A stretch of 64,000 nucleotides of DNA from the NCBI GenBank assembly GCA_964007475.1, contig OZ023274.1, positions 60,346,076 to 60,410,075 on the forward strand. The letters run 5' to 3'. Below, in pieces: positions 9,370-19,868 of the stretch. The first letter of the stretch is position 1. The number at the start of each line of letters is the position of its first letter. Origin of the DNA: Hybos culiciformis. Its lineage: Eukaryota > Arthropoda > Insecta > Diptera > Hybotidae. The translations under genes and the position numbers were made by a program. The notes under the pieces were generated by a model. It had not been told where the DNA came from. It searched no databases and saw only the letters and a list, made by a program, of their open reading frames with translations.

Positions 9370-9627
9370 TGTTATGATAAATTTTAAGGTTGATTACGGG
9401 GGGTGTACATAAATACAAAGATTCTGAGTTCAAGATGAACTCATGAAGATTTTTATCATATCTTATGATAAAAGAGAAATTGGTGAAAGTAGCGGCAATA
9501 GAAAGTGCTCTACTTTCAACTATGAATCTGGTGTTGAGTCTACTGTCTAAGGACATCCTGTTCAAAGGCTGGGTCTAAGCTCGTCGGTGGGTGGGTAAGG
9601 ACAGTGAACACCAGAGGGTTCATAACA
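9370..9627 (-). repeat. 5' LTR of the errantivirus-like element (258 bp)
   Basis: The segment begins and ends with the short inverted repeat TGTTATGA/TCATAACA (TG...CA ends on both strands) and abuts the primer binding site with a two-base spacer. It lies at the transcriptional start side of the minus-strand element. The partner 3' LTR must lie left of the window, so the pair cannot be compared. A 71-codon frame inside it is not considered a gene. Confidence 0.75.
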
Positions 9628-10886
9628 TAGTTTATAGGATGTCTCTGATAAAAGGTTTAAAATTGAGATAATAGCAAAAAAAGAAAAAAAGGAAACCCCG
9701 ACCAAAAATAAAAATAAACATTTTAAAATTAAATGACTATGTTGTCATTCTTCAGCTTATGGCTATGGCCATCTTGAGCTGGACCTTACTTCAGCATTTC
9801 AATGTACCTGTTAGGACCTGTGGATGTGAATTTAGTGTAAAGACATTTTCTTTTATTCTGTTTACATTAAATTTATTAAAAAGTTAAAAAAAAATTTATA
9901 AGCTTAAATAAAACTTAATTACAGCAGTTTGGAATTGTTCTTCATTTACAATGGTTGAAAAATATTTCTGTTTGTAATCTTGTATTATAGGATTTTTATT
10001 TTACAATTTCCTATTTCATATATCATTTATTAAATATTAGTTTCATCTAAAAAATTTTTATTTGTAATGATTTAAAGTTTTAATTTACTTTATCATATAT
10101 ATATAAACATTTTCTTTTGAAATTTTTTTTTTTATAGTATTTTTACTATTTTTTTACTATTTGCCTACTTTTGAGGACTTAATTCTGTTTGTTTTTGTTG
10201 CCGACAGGCGTCTTCACCCCAATGTTATGGTATGTGGTGGCGCTTTTTAGGTCTGTTTTCTCCTAGTGGTGGCTTTAAAAACCTTGTCGGTGGGTAAAAA
10301 AAAATTTCTTGCTTTTTGCTTTATGTTTGAAGAATTTTTTTTTACATGAAAAATTGTGGTTTTTTTTTTTGTTTTTATTTTTTTTGAAAATATAAGAAAA
10401 TAGATAAAAAAAATTAGTTTTGTTATTTATAGATAATAAAATTAGTAAGAAGTTTATATTGATACAAGTGTCAACCATCTAATAAAAAAATTTTTCTTCA
10501 GCCGGTTATAAATTTTGTTCGGCGGCTCGCTGATGATTTTTGTGTTGGGTGGTAACATTAAGTTCGATATTGATACGTATTACTTTTTTATACGTGTTAA
10601 AACTAAAAAGTGTTTTTTTTTTTTTATTCGGTGTAAAAAATTTTGTGTTAAAAAAAATTTTGTGTTTTATTTAATAAAAAAAAATTTTTAAAAAGTTTTC
10701 CTATATTTTTTTATTTTGAAATATCTCGGTTATTAAAAGGTGAAATAGGTAAGTTTTTTTTTTCTATGAAAAATTTCCTTTTATAAATTTCCTTTTTTTT
10801 TTTTTTCTTTCTTGAATATTTAAAAATTTTTTTGGGTTGGTTCTTTTTTTTTCTAAAATTATATTTTAAAAAATTTTTCTTTTCAG
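9628..10886. other. AT-rich sequence without recognised gene
   Basis: Many A and T runs and no convincing frame. A GC-richer stretch at about 10196-10292 (GTGGTGGCGC, CCTAGTGGTGGC) stands out but is not identified. It could be 5' sequence or intron of the exon-like segment at 10887-11066. Confidence 0.4.
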
Positions 10887-11066
10887 ATTATGAATCGTTG
10901 GGATTTTCCAATTGTCGTTCCTTATAGGATTTGTTGGCGCTGTGGCCAAAAAGGTCATCTGTGGCGTCAGTGTGATGCCACGGTGGTAGAGGACTTGAAG
11001 GACACTCGGAACGAGTGTTATGGTTGTGGGAGGAAGGTGCACAAGGGTACCTGCTCCTATACTTAT
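10887..11066 (+). CDS. Exon-like segment encoding two CCHC zinc knuckles (partial gene)
   Basis: A 59-codon frame from ATG at 10890 ends exactly at a GTAAGT splice-donor consensus (11067-11072), in phase 0. It starts four bases after a T-rich stretch ending TTTTCAG (acceptor consensus, AG at 10885-10886). The peptide has CWRCGQKGHLWRQC (CX2CX4HX4C) and CYGCGRKVHKGTC (CX2CX4HX3C). Such fingers bind single-stranded nucleic acid in Gag and in host CCHC proteins. The next exon is not visible: the sequence after the donor is T-rich and then AT-rich up to the Fanzor array. It could be a domesticated gag fragment, a host gene exon, or part of another retroelement. Confidence 0.45.
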
Positions 11067-11072
11067 GTAAGT

Positions 11073-11721
11073 ATATTTTTTTTATTTTTTTTTATAATTT
11101 TTTTATATATATATATCGTCGACTGATAATTATATTAGTCCATACGCCCTTGAGATAGTTTCGAGTAAATCGCATTTGAAAGTTTAGGTAAAATTGATGA
11201 AAAAACTGGCCGAAAAAAGTACGGTTTTTTATATGCACGAATCATGTCTTAATAATTTTACACAAGATTCTGCAATCAACATATTAATAAGTGATCATTT
11301 GAGAAAGTGATTGGACTGTTAATCAACGCACCTCAAAATATCGTTTTATTCCACCTCATACATTTAAATTTTTTGTTTTACACTTTGTATGATATGGACT
11401 AAAAATGAATGGATATGGAATAATATAAAAATTAAAAAAAATAATAAATTTATAAGAGAATTTGAGACATATCCTAAACAAATGAAAAAAGAATTTATTT
11501 TATAATTATAAAAGTATTATTTTTTTTTATATTTATTTCATATTTCATATTTTTTTGATATATATATTTAAAAAAATTATCAATAGTACATAAATCCAAA
11601 TACTAAAAATAAGATTCACAGCTTATTTGTTTCTTAAAACTAATTTTGGTTTAACCTAATCACAAAATTGTATTTCCCACTATATTATAGTTTTTAGTCT
11701 GTTAATTTATTTTTATAAGTA
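11073..11721. other. AT-rich sequence between zinc-knuckle exon and array
   Basis: No coding frame or repeat recognised. It ends at the array boundary, where unit sequence begins abruptly with ATTCATATCTTCCGAG at 11722. This is the only place in the window where the 3' side of the array meets unique DNA. Confidence 0.5.
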
Positions 11722-11792
11722 ATTCATATCTTCCGAGAAAAGAAACTATTTCAATATGACAGGCCGGAGTTTTACTGTGACTTAAAAGAAGC

Positions 11793-11824
11793 GAGAACTG
11801 ATTCATCGTTTTCATTCAGTTCTC
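11793..11824 (-). ncRNA. Candidate omega-RNA-type hairpin downstream of Fanzor (unit 1; same in every unit)
   Basis: A perfect 9-bp stem GAGAACTGA/TCAGTTCTC with a 14-base loop starts six bases after the Fanzor stop codon. It recurs in every unit at ORF end minus 37 to minus 6 (for example 14124-14155, 39705-39736, 59349-59380). TnpB and Fanzor guide RNAs are encoded over and just beyond the 3' end of the nuclease gene, so position and structure fit; transcription is not shown. A terminator or mRNA 3' structure is the alternative. Confidence 0.4.
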
Positions 11825-11829
11825 ACACA

Positions 11830-12882
11830 TTACCGCAACGAATACGACACATTGTTTTTAATATGTATTTCGTAGCCTGCTTGTAGAATATTCTGACTAG
11901 CATTTATGTCTCTATTCCACACAATTCTGCATTTTTTGCAACTTGAATATCTGTGTGGACTTTGCGATACATCATGGTCATCTAAGCAGCTGCTACATTT
12001 TTTCGTTGTATTATACTCGTCCACCATTATCAGCTGAATTTTTGGATGCGAGTTCAGCGTTATTGATAATAGTTTCAAAGGGGTCCTTATGTACCCCTTC
12101 ATTGGACTATTTTGCGCGGTTTGGGTGCTTCCCAAGAAAACTGTTATTAATTTTTCATTTTTAACTAAGTTTTCTTTAATCCATTTATTTAAAGCACTTC
12201 TTCTCCGGATAAATGCGTCAAATCTTAATCGGGAAATTTTTGGTCGAATATATGATTTGGTTTTTTGTGAAAACCATAATAAATTGAATTTCACTTTCTC
12301 ATTCATCCAGTTAGTCCACCAATCTTCTGTGGTGCTTCTCTGGATGAAATCTATTTTATTTTCTTCAATTTTTTTCTCTATATGAGAAGTGAACTTCTCC
12401 AATTTATATTTCCTTGCATAATGACCGTTATCAGTATAATAATTTTTTGTATAATATTTAATGTTATTCAAATTTGAATAAACATTTTTCTGATTGTACG
12501 GGTCATCATTGCTGGATCGTACAGCTGCCACGAACATTTTATTTCCAGGATCAATTCCAATGTTCACTGGTGTTGGCTTGAATTCTTCTGTTATTTCAGA
12601 TGGTTCCTTTCTTTCCTTTATTTCCTTTATAAATTTTATAGAACAGGAAACCCCATCTGTTGAAAAACTCATGCACTCCAAGTTTTTTCGTGGCAGCTTC
12701 AAATAATCGCTGTAATCAAAAGTGCCATTAAACTGTTCGAAGGATTGGTTAACATCTTTGTTTGTTTTCAAACTCTTCGTTTTCGCGCACTTTTTCACCG
12801 AACTTAACAAATGATAGAAAGCATAATGACCGTAGTCTAAATGCTTTCTAAAACATTTGAACTTCGGCAACAAGATGACCAT
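11830..12882 (-). CDS. 5'-truncated Fanzor copy, unit 1 (350 aa)
   Basis: This carries the C-terminal 348 residues of the full-length protein with two new residues (Met-Val) from the junction. It keeps the whole RuvC/zinc-ribbon core: RuvC-I Asp111 (GIDPG), the Glu of VDEYNTT, a CX2C...CX2C zinc ribbon and the NRDINASQNI motif with the last Asp. It lacks the OTU piece, basic linker and helical region. It has KKCAKTKS where the other copies have KKCPKTKS. The ATG is formed at the junction, right after two 20-base direct repeats. Whether a protein this short binds a guide RNA is unknown; it may be a relic kept open only because duplication is recent. It is the last unit of the array in transcription direction. 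Confidence 0.8.
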   Translation of the reverse strand: MVILLPKFKCFRKHLDYGHYAFYHLLSSVKKCAKTKSLKTNKDVNQSFEQFNGTFDYSDYLKLPRKNLECMSFSTDGVSCSIKFIKEIKERKEPSEITEEFKPTPVNIGIDPGNKMFVAAVRSSNDDPYNQKNVYSNLNNIKYYTKNYYTDNGHYARKYKLEKFTSHIEKKIEENKIDFIQRSTTEDWWTNWMNEKVKFNLLWFSQKTKSYIRPKISRLRFDAFIRRRSALNKWIKENLVKNEKLITVFLGSTQTAQNSPMKGYIRTPLKLLSITLNSHPKIQLIMVDEYNTTKKCSSCLDDHDVSQSPHRYSSCKKCRIVWNRDINASQNILQAGYEIHIKNNVSYSLR

Positions 12883-12884
12883 AT

Positions 12885-12925
12885 AATATCATATTTTCGG
12901 GACTAATATTATATTTTCGGGACTA
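12885..12925 (-). repeat. Two direct repeats just upstream of truncated Fanzor starts
   Basis: Two copies of an about 20-base motif containing ATATTTTCGGGACTA lie immediately 5' of the junction-derived ATG. They are present in all truncated units (for example 15213-15253, 17544-17584) and absent upstream of the full-length genes. They may mark the duplication breakpoint or act as a new 5' region. Confidence 0.6.
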
Positions 12926-13505
12926 ATAATTTATTATTTATTAATAAAAATTATCTACCCAGATTTGGCAGTGCAATAATTGCATCGAACTCTTCTGTAC
13001 TTCCGACAATGGTGACTTAAAGTGACATTTCTTTTTTTTTTGTATTCAACTTATTACTAACAATTACATATACAGATTATTTTTTTCTTAATTCACTAAA
13101 ACTAACTTAAAATTTGTCATAATTTTTATTACATTTTTTTTTTTTTTTTTTTTATAAACTAACTTAAAATTTGTCATAAGGACTTTCCTATTCTAATAAT
13201 ATCTTATATGCTTTCCAAACTGGGAATTTTATTCATAAATTAAATCAGGTTATCCCTCAATTGAAAATTGCTGTTCACACTATGAAAACCAGGGCTAATT
13301 TTGTTGTCTTTTATATATTTTTGTTGTTAAATTTCTAAATAAAAATTAGTGAATAAAATTTAATCAAATATTCTATATGTGAATTAAAATTCGAAAAATA
13401 ATAATTACAAAAAAAAAATTATATTATTTTTATTCTTTTTTTGTAGCCATTTTTTATTTTTTTTTATTTTTCAAATGCCCAACAGATTTATTTAGTTCAA
13501 TGAAT

Positions 13506-13532
13506 ATGTTCTGATTACAAGATTTCAGAACA
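13506..13532. repeat. Spacer hairpin ATGTTCTG/CAGAACAT
   Basis: A perfect 8-bp inverted repeat with an 11-base loop in the unit spacer, repeated in every unit. Its role is unknown. Confidence 0.6.
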
Positions 13533-13882
13533 TGTTGATTGAATATAAATAAACAATGCTTAGTTTTATCGGGTGAACCTGATTTAACTCATATTTAACT
13601 CAAGTTTTAAACACCGTAATTTTTGTATCATAAACGTCCTTTAACTCAACAACTATTTATGAATATTTTTGAAAACTTATTTGAACGCGAAGTTTGGAAA
13701 ACATAAAAAAATAATTTTAAAGCCCATTCTGCGTCTTTCATGTTTTTTCTGAAAAGAAAACATAATTTTTTATTTTTACGAAAGCCAATAAAATTTTATG
13801 AAGTATATACTTATTCCGCTGACGGGTGGCATACAGTTGCCCAAATGATATTTGTTAATCCGAGATTTGCCAACGGTCGCTA

Positions 13883-14059
13883 ACATTTCCAATTCCACAT
13901 TTGCCAATTCTACATTTGCCAATTCTACATTTTATAATCCGACATTTGATAATCTGTTCTATAATTTCTGTGAACAATTCACTAAAATCATGTGCAATGT
14001 TTTTGAAACACTGTTCAATAATTTCTGTGAACAATTCACTAAAATCATTTGCATTCATA
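13883..14059. repeat. Short tandem repeats in each unit spacer
   Basis: Five tandem 14-15-base repeats of the form YACATTTGCCAATTC (13883-13955) are followed by two copies of a 57-base repeat beginning GTTCWATAATTTCTGTG (13956 and 14013). The same block occurs 3' of every Fanzor copy. The repeats lack the identical-repeat, unique-spacer structure of CRISPR. They keep open frames on both strands because 15 and 57 are multiples of three. Confidence 0.85.
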
Positions 14060-14160
14060 TCTTCCGAGAAAAGAAACTATTTCAATATGACAGGCCGGAG
14101 TTTTACTGTGACTTAAAAGAAGCGAGAACTGATTCATCGTTTTCATTCAGTTCTCACACA

Positions 14161-15210
14161 TTACCGCAACGAATACGACACATTGTTTTTAATATGTATT
14201 TCGTAGCCTGCTTGTAGAATATTCTGACTAGCATTTATGTCTCTATTCCACACAATTCTGCATTTTTTGCAACTTGAATATCTGTGTGGACTTTGCGATA
14301 CATCATGGTCATCCAAGCAGCTGCTACATTTTTTCGTTGTATTATACTCGTCCACCATTATCAGCTGAATTTTTGGATGCGAGTTCAGCGTTATTGATAA
14401 TAGTTTCAAAGGGGTCCTTATGTACCCCTTCATTGGACTATTTTGCGCGGTTTGGGTGCTTCCCAAGAAAACTGTTATTAATTTTTCATTTTTAACTAAG
14501 TTTTCTTTAATCCATTTATTTAAAGCACTTCTTCTCCGGATAAATGCGTCAAATCTTAATCGGGAAATTTTTGGTCGAATATATGATTTGGTTTTTTGTG
14601 AAAACCATAATAAATTCAATTTCACTTTCTCATTCATCCAGTTAGTCCACCAATCTTCTGTGGTGCTTCTCTGGATGAAATCTATTTTATTTTCTTCAAT
14701 TTTTTTCTCTATATGAGAAGTGAACTTCTCCAATTTATATTTCCTTGCATAATGATTATCAGTATAATAATTTTTTGTATAATATTTAATGTTATTCAAA
14801 TTTGAATAAACATTTTTCTGATTGTACGGGTCATCATTGCTGGATCGTACAGCTGCCACGAACATTTTATTTCCAGGATCAATTCCAATGTTCACTGGTG
14901 TTGGCTTGAATTCTTCTGTTATTTCAGATGGTTCCTTTCTTTCCTTTATTTCCTTTATAAATTTTATAGAACAGGAAACCCCATCTGTTGAAAAACTCAT
15001 GCACTCCAAGTTTTTTCGTGGCAGCTTCAAATAATCGCTGTAATCAAAAGTGCCATTAAACTGTTCGAAGGATTGGTTAACATCTTTGTTTGTTTTCAAA
15101 CTCTTCGTTTTCGGGCACTTTTTCACCGAACTTAACAAATGATAGAAAGCATAATGACCGTAGTCTAAATGCTTTCTAAAACATTTGAACTTCGGCAACA
15201 AGATGACCAT
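14161..15210 (-). CDS. 5'-truncated Fanzor copy, unit 2 (349 aa)
   Basis: As unit 1, but with an in-frame 3-base deletion that changes YTDNGHYARK to YTDNHYARK. It has KVKLNLLW where other copies have KVKFNLLW. The RuvC and zinc-ribbon residues are intact. Confidence 0.8.
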   Translation of the reverse strand: MVILLPKFKCFRKHLDYGHYAFYHLLSSVKKCPKTKSLKTNKDVNQSFEQFNGTFDYSDYLKLPRKNLECMSFSTDGVSCSIKFIKEIKERKEPSEITEEFKPTPVNIGIDPGNKMFVAAVRSSNDDPYNQKNVYSNLNNIKYYTKNYYTDNHYARKYKLEKFTSHIEKKIEENKIDFIQRSTTEDWWTNWMNEKVKLNLLWFSQKTKSYIRPKISRLRFDAFIRRRSALNKWIKENLVKNEKLITVFLGSTQTAQNSPMKGYIRTPLKLLSITLNSHPKIQLIMVDEYNTTKKCSSCLDDHDVSQSPHRYSSCKKCRIVWNRDINASQNILQAGYEIHIKNNVSYSLR

Positions 15211-16488
15211 ATAATATCATATTTTCGGGACTAATATTATATTTTCGGGACTAATAATTTATTATTTATTAATAAAAATTATCTACCCAGATTTGGCAGT
15301 GCAATAATTGCATCGAACTCTTCTGTACTTCCGACAATGGTGACTTAAAGTGACATTTCTTTTTTTTTTGTATTCAACTTATTACTAACAATTACATATA
15401 CAGATTATTTTTTTCTTAATTCACTAAAACTAACTTAAAATTTGTTATAATTTTTATTACATTTTTTTTTTTTTTTTTTATATAAACTAACTTAAAATTT
15501 GTCATAAGGACTTTCCTATTCTAATAATATCTTATATGCTTTCCAAACTGGGAATTTTATTCATAAATTAAATCAGGTTATCCCTCAATTGAAAATTGCT
15601 GTTCACACTATGAAAACCAGGGCTAATTTTGTTGTCTTTTATATATTTTTGTTGTTAAATTTCTAAATAAAAATTAGTGAATAAAATTTAATCAAATATT
15701 CTATATGTGAATTAAAATTCGAAAAATAAAAATTACAAAAAAAAAATTATATTATTTTTATTCTTTTTTTGTAGCCATTTTTTATTTTTTTTTATTTTTC
15801 AAATGCCCAACAGATTTATTTAGTTCAATGAATATGTTCTGATTACAAGATTTCAGAACATGTTGATTGAATATAAATAAACAATGCTTAGTTTTATCGG
15901 GTGAACCTGATTTAACTCATATTTAACTCAAGTTTTAAACACCGTAATTTTTGTATCATAAACGTCCTTTAACTCAACAACTATTTATGAATATTTTTGA
16001 AAACTTATTTGAACGCGAAGTTTGGAAAACATAAAAAAATAATTTTAAAGCCCATTCTGCGTCTTTCATGTTTTTTCTGAAAAGAAAACATAATTTTTTA
16101 TTTTTACGAAAGCCAATAAAATTTTATGAAGTATATACTTATTCCGCTGACGGGTGGCATACAGTTGCCCAAATGATATTTGTTAATCCGAGATTTGCCA
16201 ACGGTCGCTAACATTTCCAATTCCACATTTGCCAATTCTACATTTGCCAATTCTACATTTGATAATCCGACATTTGATAATCTGTTCTATAATTTCTGTG
16301 AACAATTCACTAAAATCATGTGCAATGTTTTTGAAACACTGTTCAATAATTTCTGTGAACAATTCACTAAAATCATTTGCATTCATATCTTCCGAGAAAA
16401 GAAACTATTTCAATATGACAGGCCGGAGTTTTACTGTGACTTAAAAGAAGCGAGAACTGATTCATCGTTTTCATTCAGTTCTCACACA

Positions 16489-17541
16489 TTACCGCAACGA
16501 ATACGACACATTGTTTTTAATATGTATTTCGTAGCCTGCTTGTAGAATATTCTGACTAGCATTTATGTCTCTATTCCACACAATTCTGCATTTTTTGCAA
16601 CTTGAATATCTGTGTGGACTTTGCGATACATCATGGTCATCCAAGCAGCTGCTACATTTTTTCGTTGTATTATACTCGTCCACCATTATCAGCTGAATTT
16701 TTGGATGCGAGTTCAGCGTTATTGATAATAGTTTCAAAGGGGTCCTTATGTACCCCTTCATTGGACTATTTTGCGCGGTTTGGGTGCTTCCCAAGAAAAC
16801 TGTTATTAATTTTTCATTTTTAACTAAGTTTTCTTTAATCCATTTATTTAAAGCACTTCTTCTCCGGATAAATGCGTCAAATCTTAATCGGGAAATTTTT
16901 GGTCGAATATATGATTTGGTTTTTTGTGAAAACCATAATAAATTGAATTTCACTTTCTCATTCATCCAGTTAGTCCACCAATCTTCTGTGGTGCTTCTCT
17001 GGATGAAATCTATTTTATTTTCTTCAATTTTTTTCTCTATATAAGAAGTGAACTTCTCCAATTTATATTTCCTTGCATAATGACCGTTATCAGTATAATA
17101 ATTTTTTGTATAATATTTAATGTTATTCAAATTTGAATAAACATTTTTCTGATTGTACGGGTCATCATTGCTGGATCGTACAGCTGCCACGAACATTTTA
17201 TTTCCAGGATCAATTCCAATGTTCACTGGTGTTGGCTTGAATTCTTCTGTTATTTCAGATGGTTCCTTTCTTTCCTTTATTTCCTTTATCAATTTTATAG
17301 AACAGGAAACCCCATCTGTTGAAAAACTCATGCACTCCAAGTTTTTTCGTGGCAGCTTCAAATAATCGCTGTAATCAAAAGTGCCATTAAACTGTTCGAA
17401 GGATTGGTTAACATCTTTGTTTGTTTTCAAACTCTTCGTTTTCGGGCACTTTTTCACCGAACTTAACAAATGATAGAAAGCATAATGACCGTAGTCTAAA
17501 TGCTTTCTAAAACATTTGAACTTCGGCAACAAGATGACCAT
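16489..17541 (-). CDS. 5'-truncated Fanzor copy, unit 3 (350 aa)
   Basis: Intact frame with the GHY form. It has small substitutions (CSIKLIKE, FTSYIEKK) compared with its neighbours. Confidence 0.8.
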   Translation of the reverse strand: MVILLPKFKCFRKHLDYGHYAFYHLLSSVKKCPKTKSLKTNKDVNQSFEQFNGTFDYSDYLKLPRKNLECMSFSTDGVSCSIKLIKEIKERKEPSEITEEFKPTPVNIGIDPGNKMFVAAVRSSNDDPYNQKNVYSNLNNIKYYTKNYYTDNGHYARKYKLEKFTSYIEKKIEENKIDFIQRSTTEDWWTNWMNEKVKFNLLWFSQKTKSYIRPKISRLRFDAFIRRRSALNKWIKENLVKNEKLITVFLGSTQTAQNSPMKGYIRTPLKLLSITLNSHPKIQLIMVDEYNTTKKCSSCLDDHDVSQSPHRYSSCKKCRIVWNRDINASQNILQAGYEIHIKNNVSYSLR

Positions 17542-18818
17542 ATAATATCATATTTTCGGGACTAATATTATATTTTCAGGACTAATAATTTATTATTTAT
17601 TAATAAAAATTATCTACCCAGATTTGGCAGTGCAATAATTGCATCGAACTCTTCTGTACTTCCGACAATGGTGACTTAAAGTGACATTTCTTTTTTTTTT
17701 GTATTCAACTTATTACTAACAATTACATATACAGATTATTTTTTTCTTAATTCACTAAAACTAACTTAAAATTTGTCATAATTTTTATTACATTTTTTTT
17801 TTTTTTTTTTTATAAACTAACTTAAAATTTGTCATAAGGACTTTCCTATTCTAATAATATCTTATATGCTTTCCAAACTGGGAATTTTATTCATAAATTA
17901 AATCAGGTTATCCCTCAATTGAAAATTGCTGTTCACACTACGAAAACCAGGGCTAATTTTGTTGTCTTTTATATATTTTTGTTGTTAAATTTCTAAATAA
18001 AAATTAGTGAATAAAATTTAATCAAATATTCTATATGTGAATTAAAATTCGAAAAATAAAAATTACAAAAAAAAAATTATATTATTTTTATTCTTTTTTT
18101 GTAGCCATTTTTTATTTTTTTTTATTTTTCAAATGCCCAACAGATTTATTTAGTTCAATGAATATGTTCTGATTACAAGATTTCAGAACATGTTGATTGA
18201 ATATAAATAAACAATGCTTAGTTTTATCGGGTGAACCTGATTTAACTCATATTTAACTCAAGTTTTAAACACCGTAATTTTTGTATCATAAACGTCCTTT
18301 AACTCAACAACTATTTATGAATATTTTTGAAAACTTATTTGAACGCGAAGTTTGGAAAACATAAAAAAATAATTTTAAAGCCCATTCTGCGTCTTTCATG
18401 TTTTTTCTGAAAAGAAAACATAATTTTTTATTTTTACGAAAGCCAATAAAATTTTATGAAGTATATACTTATTCCGCTGACGGGTGGCATACAGTTGCCC
18501 AAATGATATTTGTTAATCCGAGATTTGCCAACGGTCGCTAACATTTCCAATTCCACATTTGCCAATTCTACATTTGCCAATTCTACATTTGATAATCCGA
18601 CATTTGATAATCTGTTCTATAATTTCTGTGAACAATTCACTAAAATCATGTGCAATGTTTTTGAAACACTGTTCAATAATTTCTGTGAACAATTCACTAA
18701 AATGATTTGCATTCATATCTTCCGAGAAAAGAAACTATTTCAATATGACAGGCCGGAGTTTTACTGTGACTTAAAAGAAGCGAGAACTGATTCATCGTTT
18801 TCATTCAGTTCTCACACA

Positions 18819-19868
18819 TTACCGCAACGAATACGACACATTGTTTTTAATATGTATTTCGTAGCCTGCTTGTAGAATATTCTGACTAGCATTTATGTCT
18901 CTATTCCACACAATTCTGCATTTTTTGCAACTTGAATATCTGTGTGGACTTTGCGATACATCATGGTCATCCAAGCAGCTGCTACATTTTTTCGTTGTAT
19001 TATACTCGTCCACCATTATCAGCTGAATTTTTGGATGCGAGTTCAGCGTTATTGATAATAGTTTCAAAGGGGTCCTTATGTACCCCTTCATTGGACTATT
19101 TTGCGCGGTTTGGGTGCTTCCCAAGAAAACTGTTATTAATTTTTCATTTTTAACTAAGTTTTCTTTAATCCATTTATTTAAAGCACTTCTTCTCCGGATA
19201 AATGCGTCAAATCTTAATCGGGAAATTTTTGGTCGAATATATGATTTGGTTTTTTGTGAAAACCATAATAAATTGAATTTCACTTTCTCATTCATCCAGT
19301 TAGTCCACCAATCTTCTGTGGTGCTTCTCTGGATGAAATCTATTTTATTTTCTTCAATTTTTTTCTCTATATGAGAAGTGAACTTCTCCAATTTATATTT
19401 CCTTGCATAATGATTATCAGTATAATAATTTTTTGTATAATATTTAATGTTATTCAAATTTGAATAAACATTTTTCTGATTGTACGGGTCATCATTGCTG
19501 GATCGTACAGCTGCCACGAACATTTTATTTCCAGGATCAATTCCAATGTTCACTGGTGTTGGCTTGAATTCTTCTGTTATTTCAGATGGTTCCTTTCTTT
19601 CCTTTATTTCCTTTATAAATTTTATAGAACAGGAAACCCCATCTGTTGAAAAACTCATGCACTCCAAGTTTTTTCGTGGCAGCTTCAAATAATCGCTGTA
19701 ATCAAAAGTGCCATTAAACTGTTCGAAGGATTGGTTAACATCTTTGTTTGTTTTCAAACTCTTCGTTTTCGGGCACTTTTTCACCGAACTTAACAAATGA
19801 TAGAAAGCATAATGACCGTAGTCTAAATGCTTTCTAAAACATTTGAACTTCGGCAACAAGATGACCAT
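18819..19868 (-). CDS. 5'-truncated Fanzor copy, unit 4 (349 aa)
   Basis: Intact frame with the 3-base-shorter HY form, like unit 2. The alternation GHY, HY, GHY, HY across units 1-4 suggests that pairs of units were duplicated together. Confidence 0.8.
   Translation of the reverse strand: MVILLPKFKCFRKHLDYGHYAFYHLLSSVKKCPKTKSLKTNKDVNQSFEQFNGTFDYSDYLKLPRKNLECMSFSTDGVSCSIKFIKEIKERKEPSEITEEFKPTPVNIGIDPGNKMFVAAVRSSNDDPYNQKNVYSNLNNIKYYTKNYYTDNHYARKYKLEKFTSHIEKKIEENKIDFIQRSTTEDWWTNWMNEKVKFNLLWFSQKTKSYIRPKISRLRFDAFIRRRSALNKWIKENLVKNEKLITVFLGSTQTAQNSPMKGYIRTPLKLLSITLNSHPKIQLIMVDEYNTTKKCSSCLDDHDVSQSPHRYSSCKKCRIVWNRDINASQNILQAGYEIHIKNNVSYSLR

Noticed and set aside
9350..9565. 71-codon minus-strand ORF
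   Set aside because: It lies within the LTR and primer binding site of the minus-strand element and has no domain.
11943..12706. Plus-strand ORFs of 70-98 codons repeated in all units
   Set aside because: Antisense shadows of the Fanzor coding sequence.
11830..12882. Bacterial IS200/IS605 TnpB contamination
   Set aside because: Fanzor-type relocated Glu, very AT-rich codon use, eukaryotic retroelements and DNA transposons on both sides, and no TnpA or insertion-sequence ends.
13027..13035. AGTGACATTTC in each unit as the start of a 17.6-like LTR
   Set aside because: No matching LTR end and PBS within a unit, and no similarity to the sequence before the PBS of element A or B.
13883..13955. 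Short repeats resembling a CRISPR array
   Set aside because: The repeats are directly adjacent, imperfect, 14-15 bases long and have no unique spacers; the DNA is eukaryotic.
13852..14217. Plus-strand 121-codon ORF with NSTFANSTFANSTF repeats, found in every unit
   Set aside because: It is antisense to the short tandem repeats, the hairpin and the Fanzor 3' end. It stays open because repeat lengths are multiples of three and units are near-identical; no domain is recognisable.
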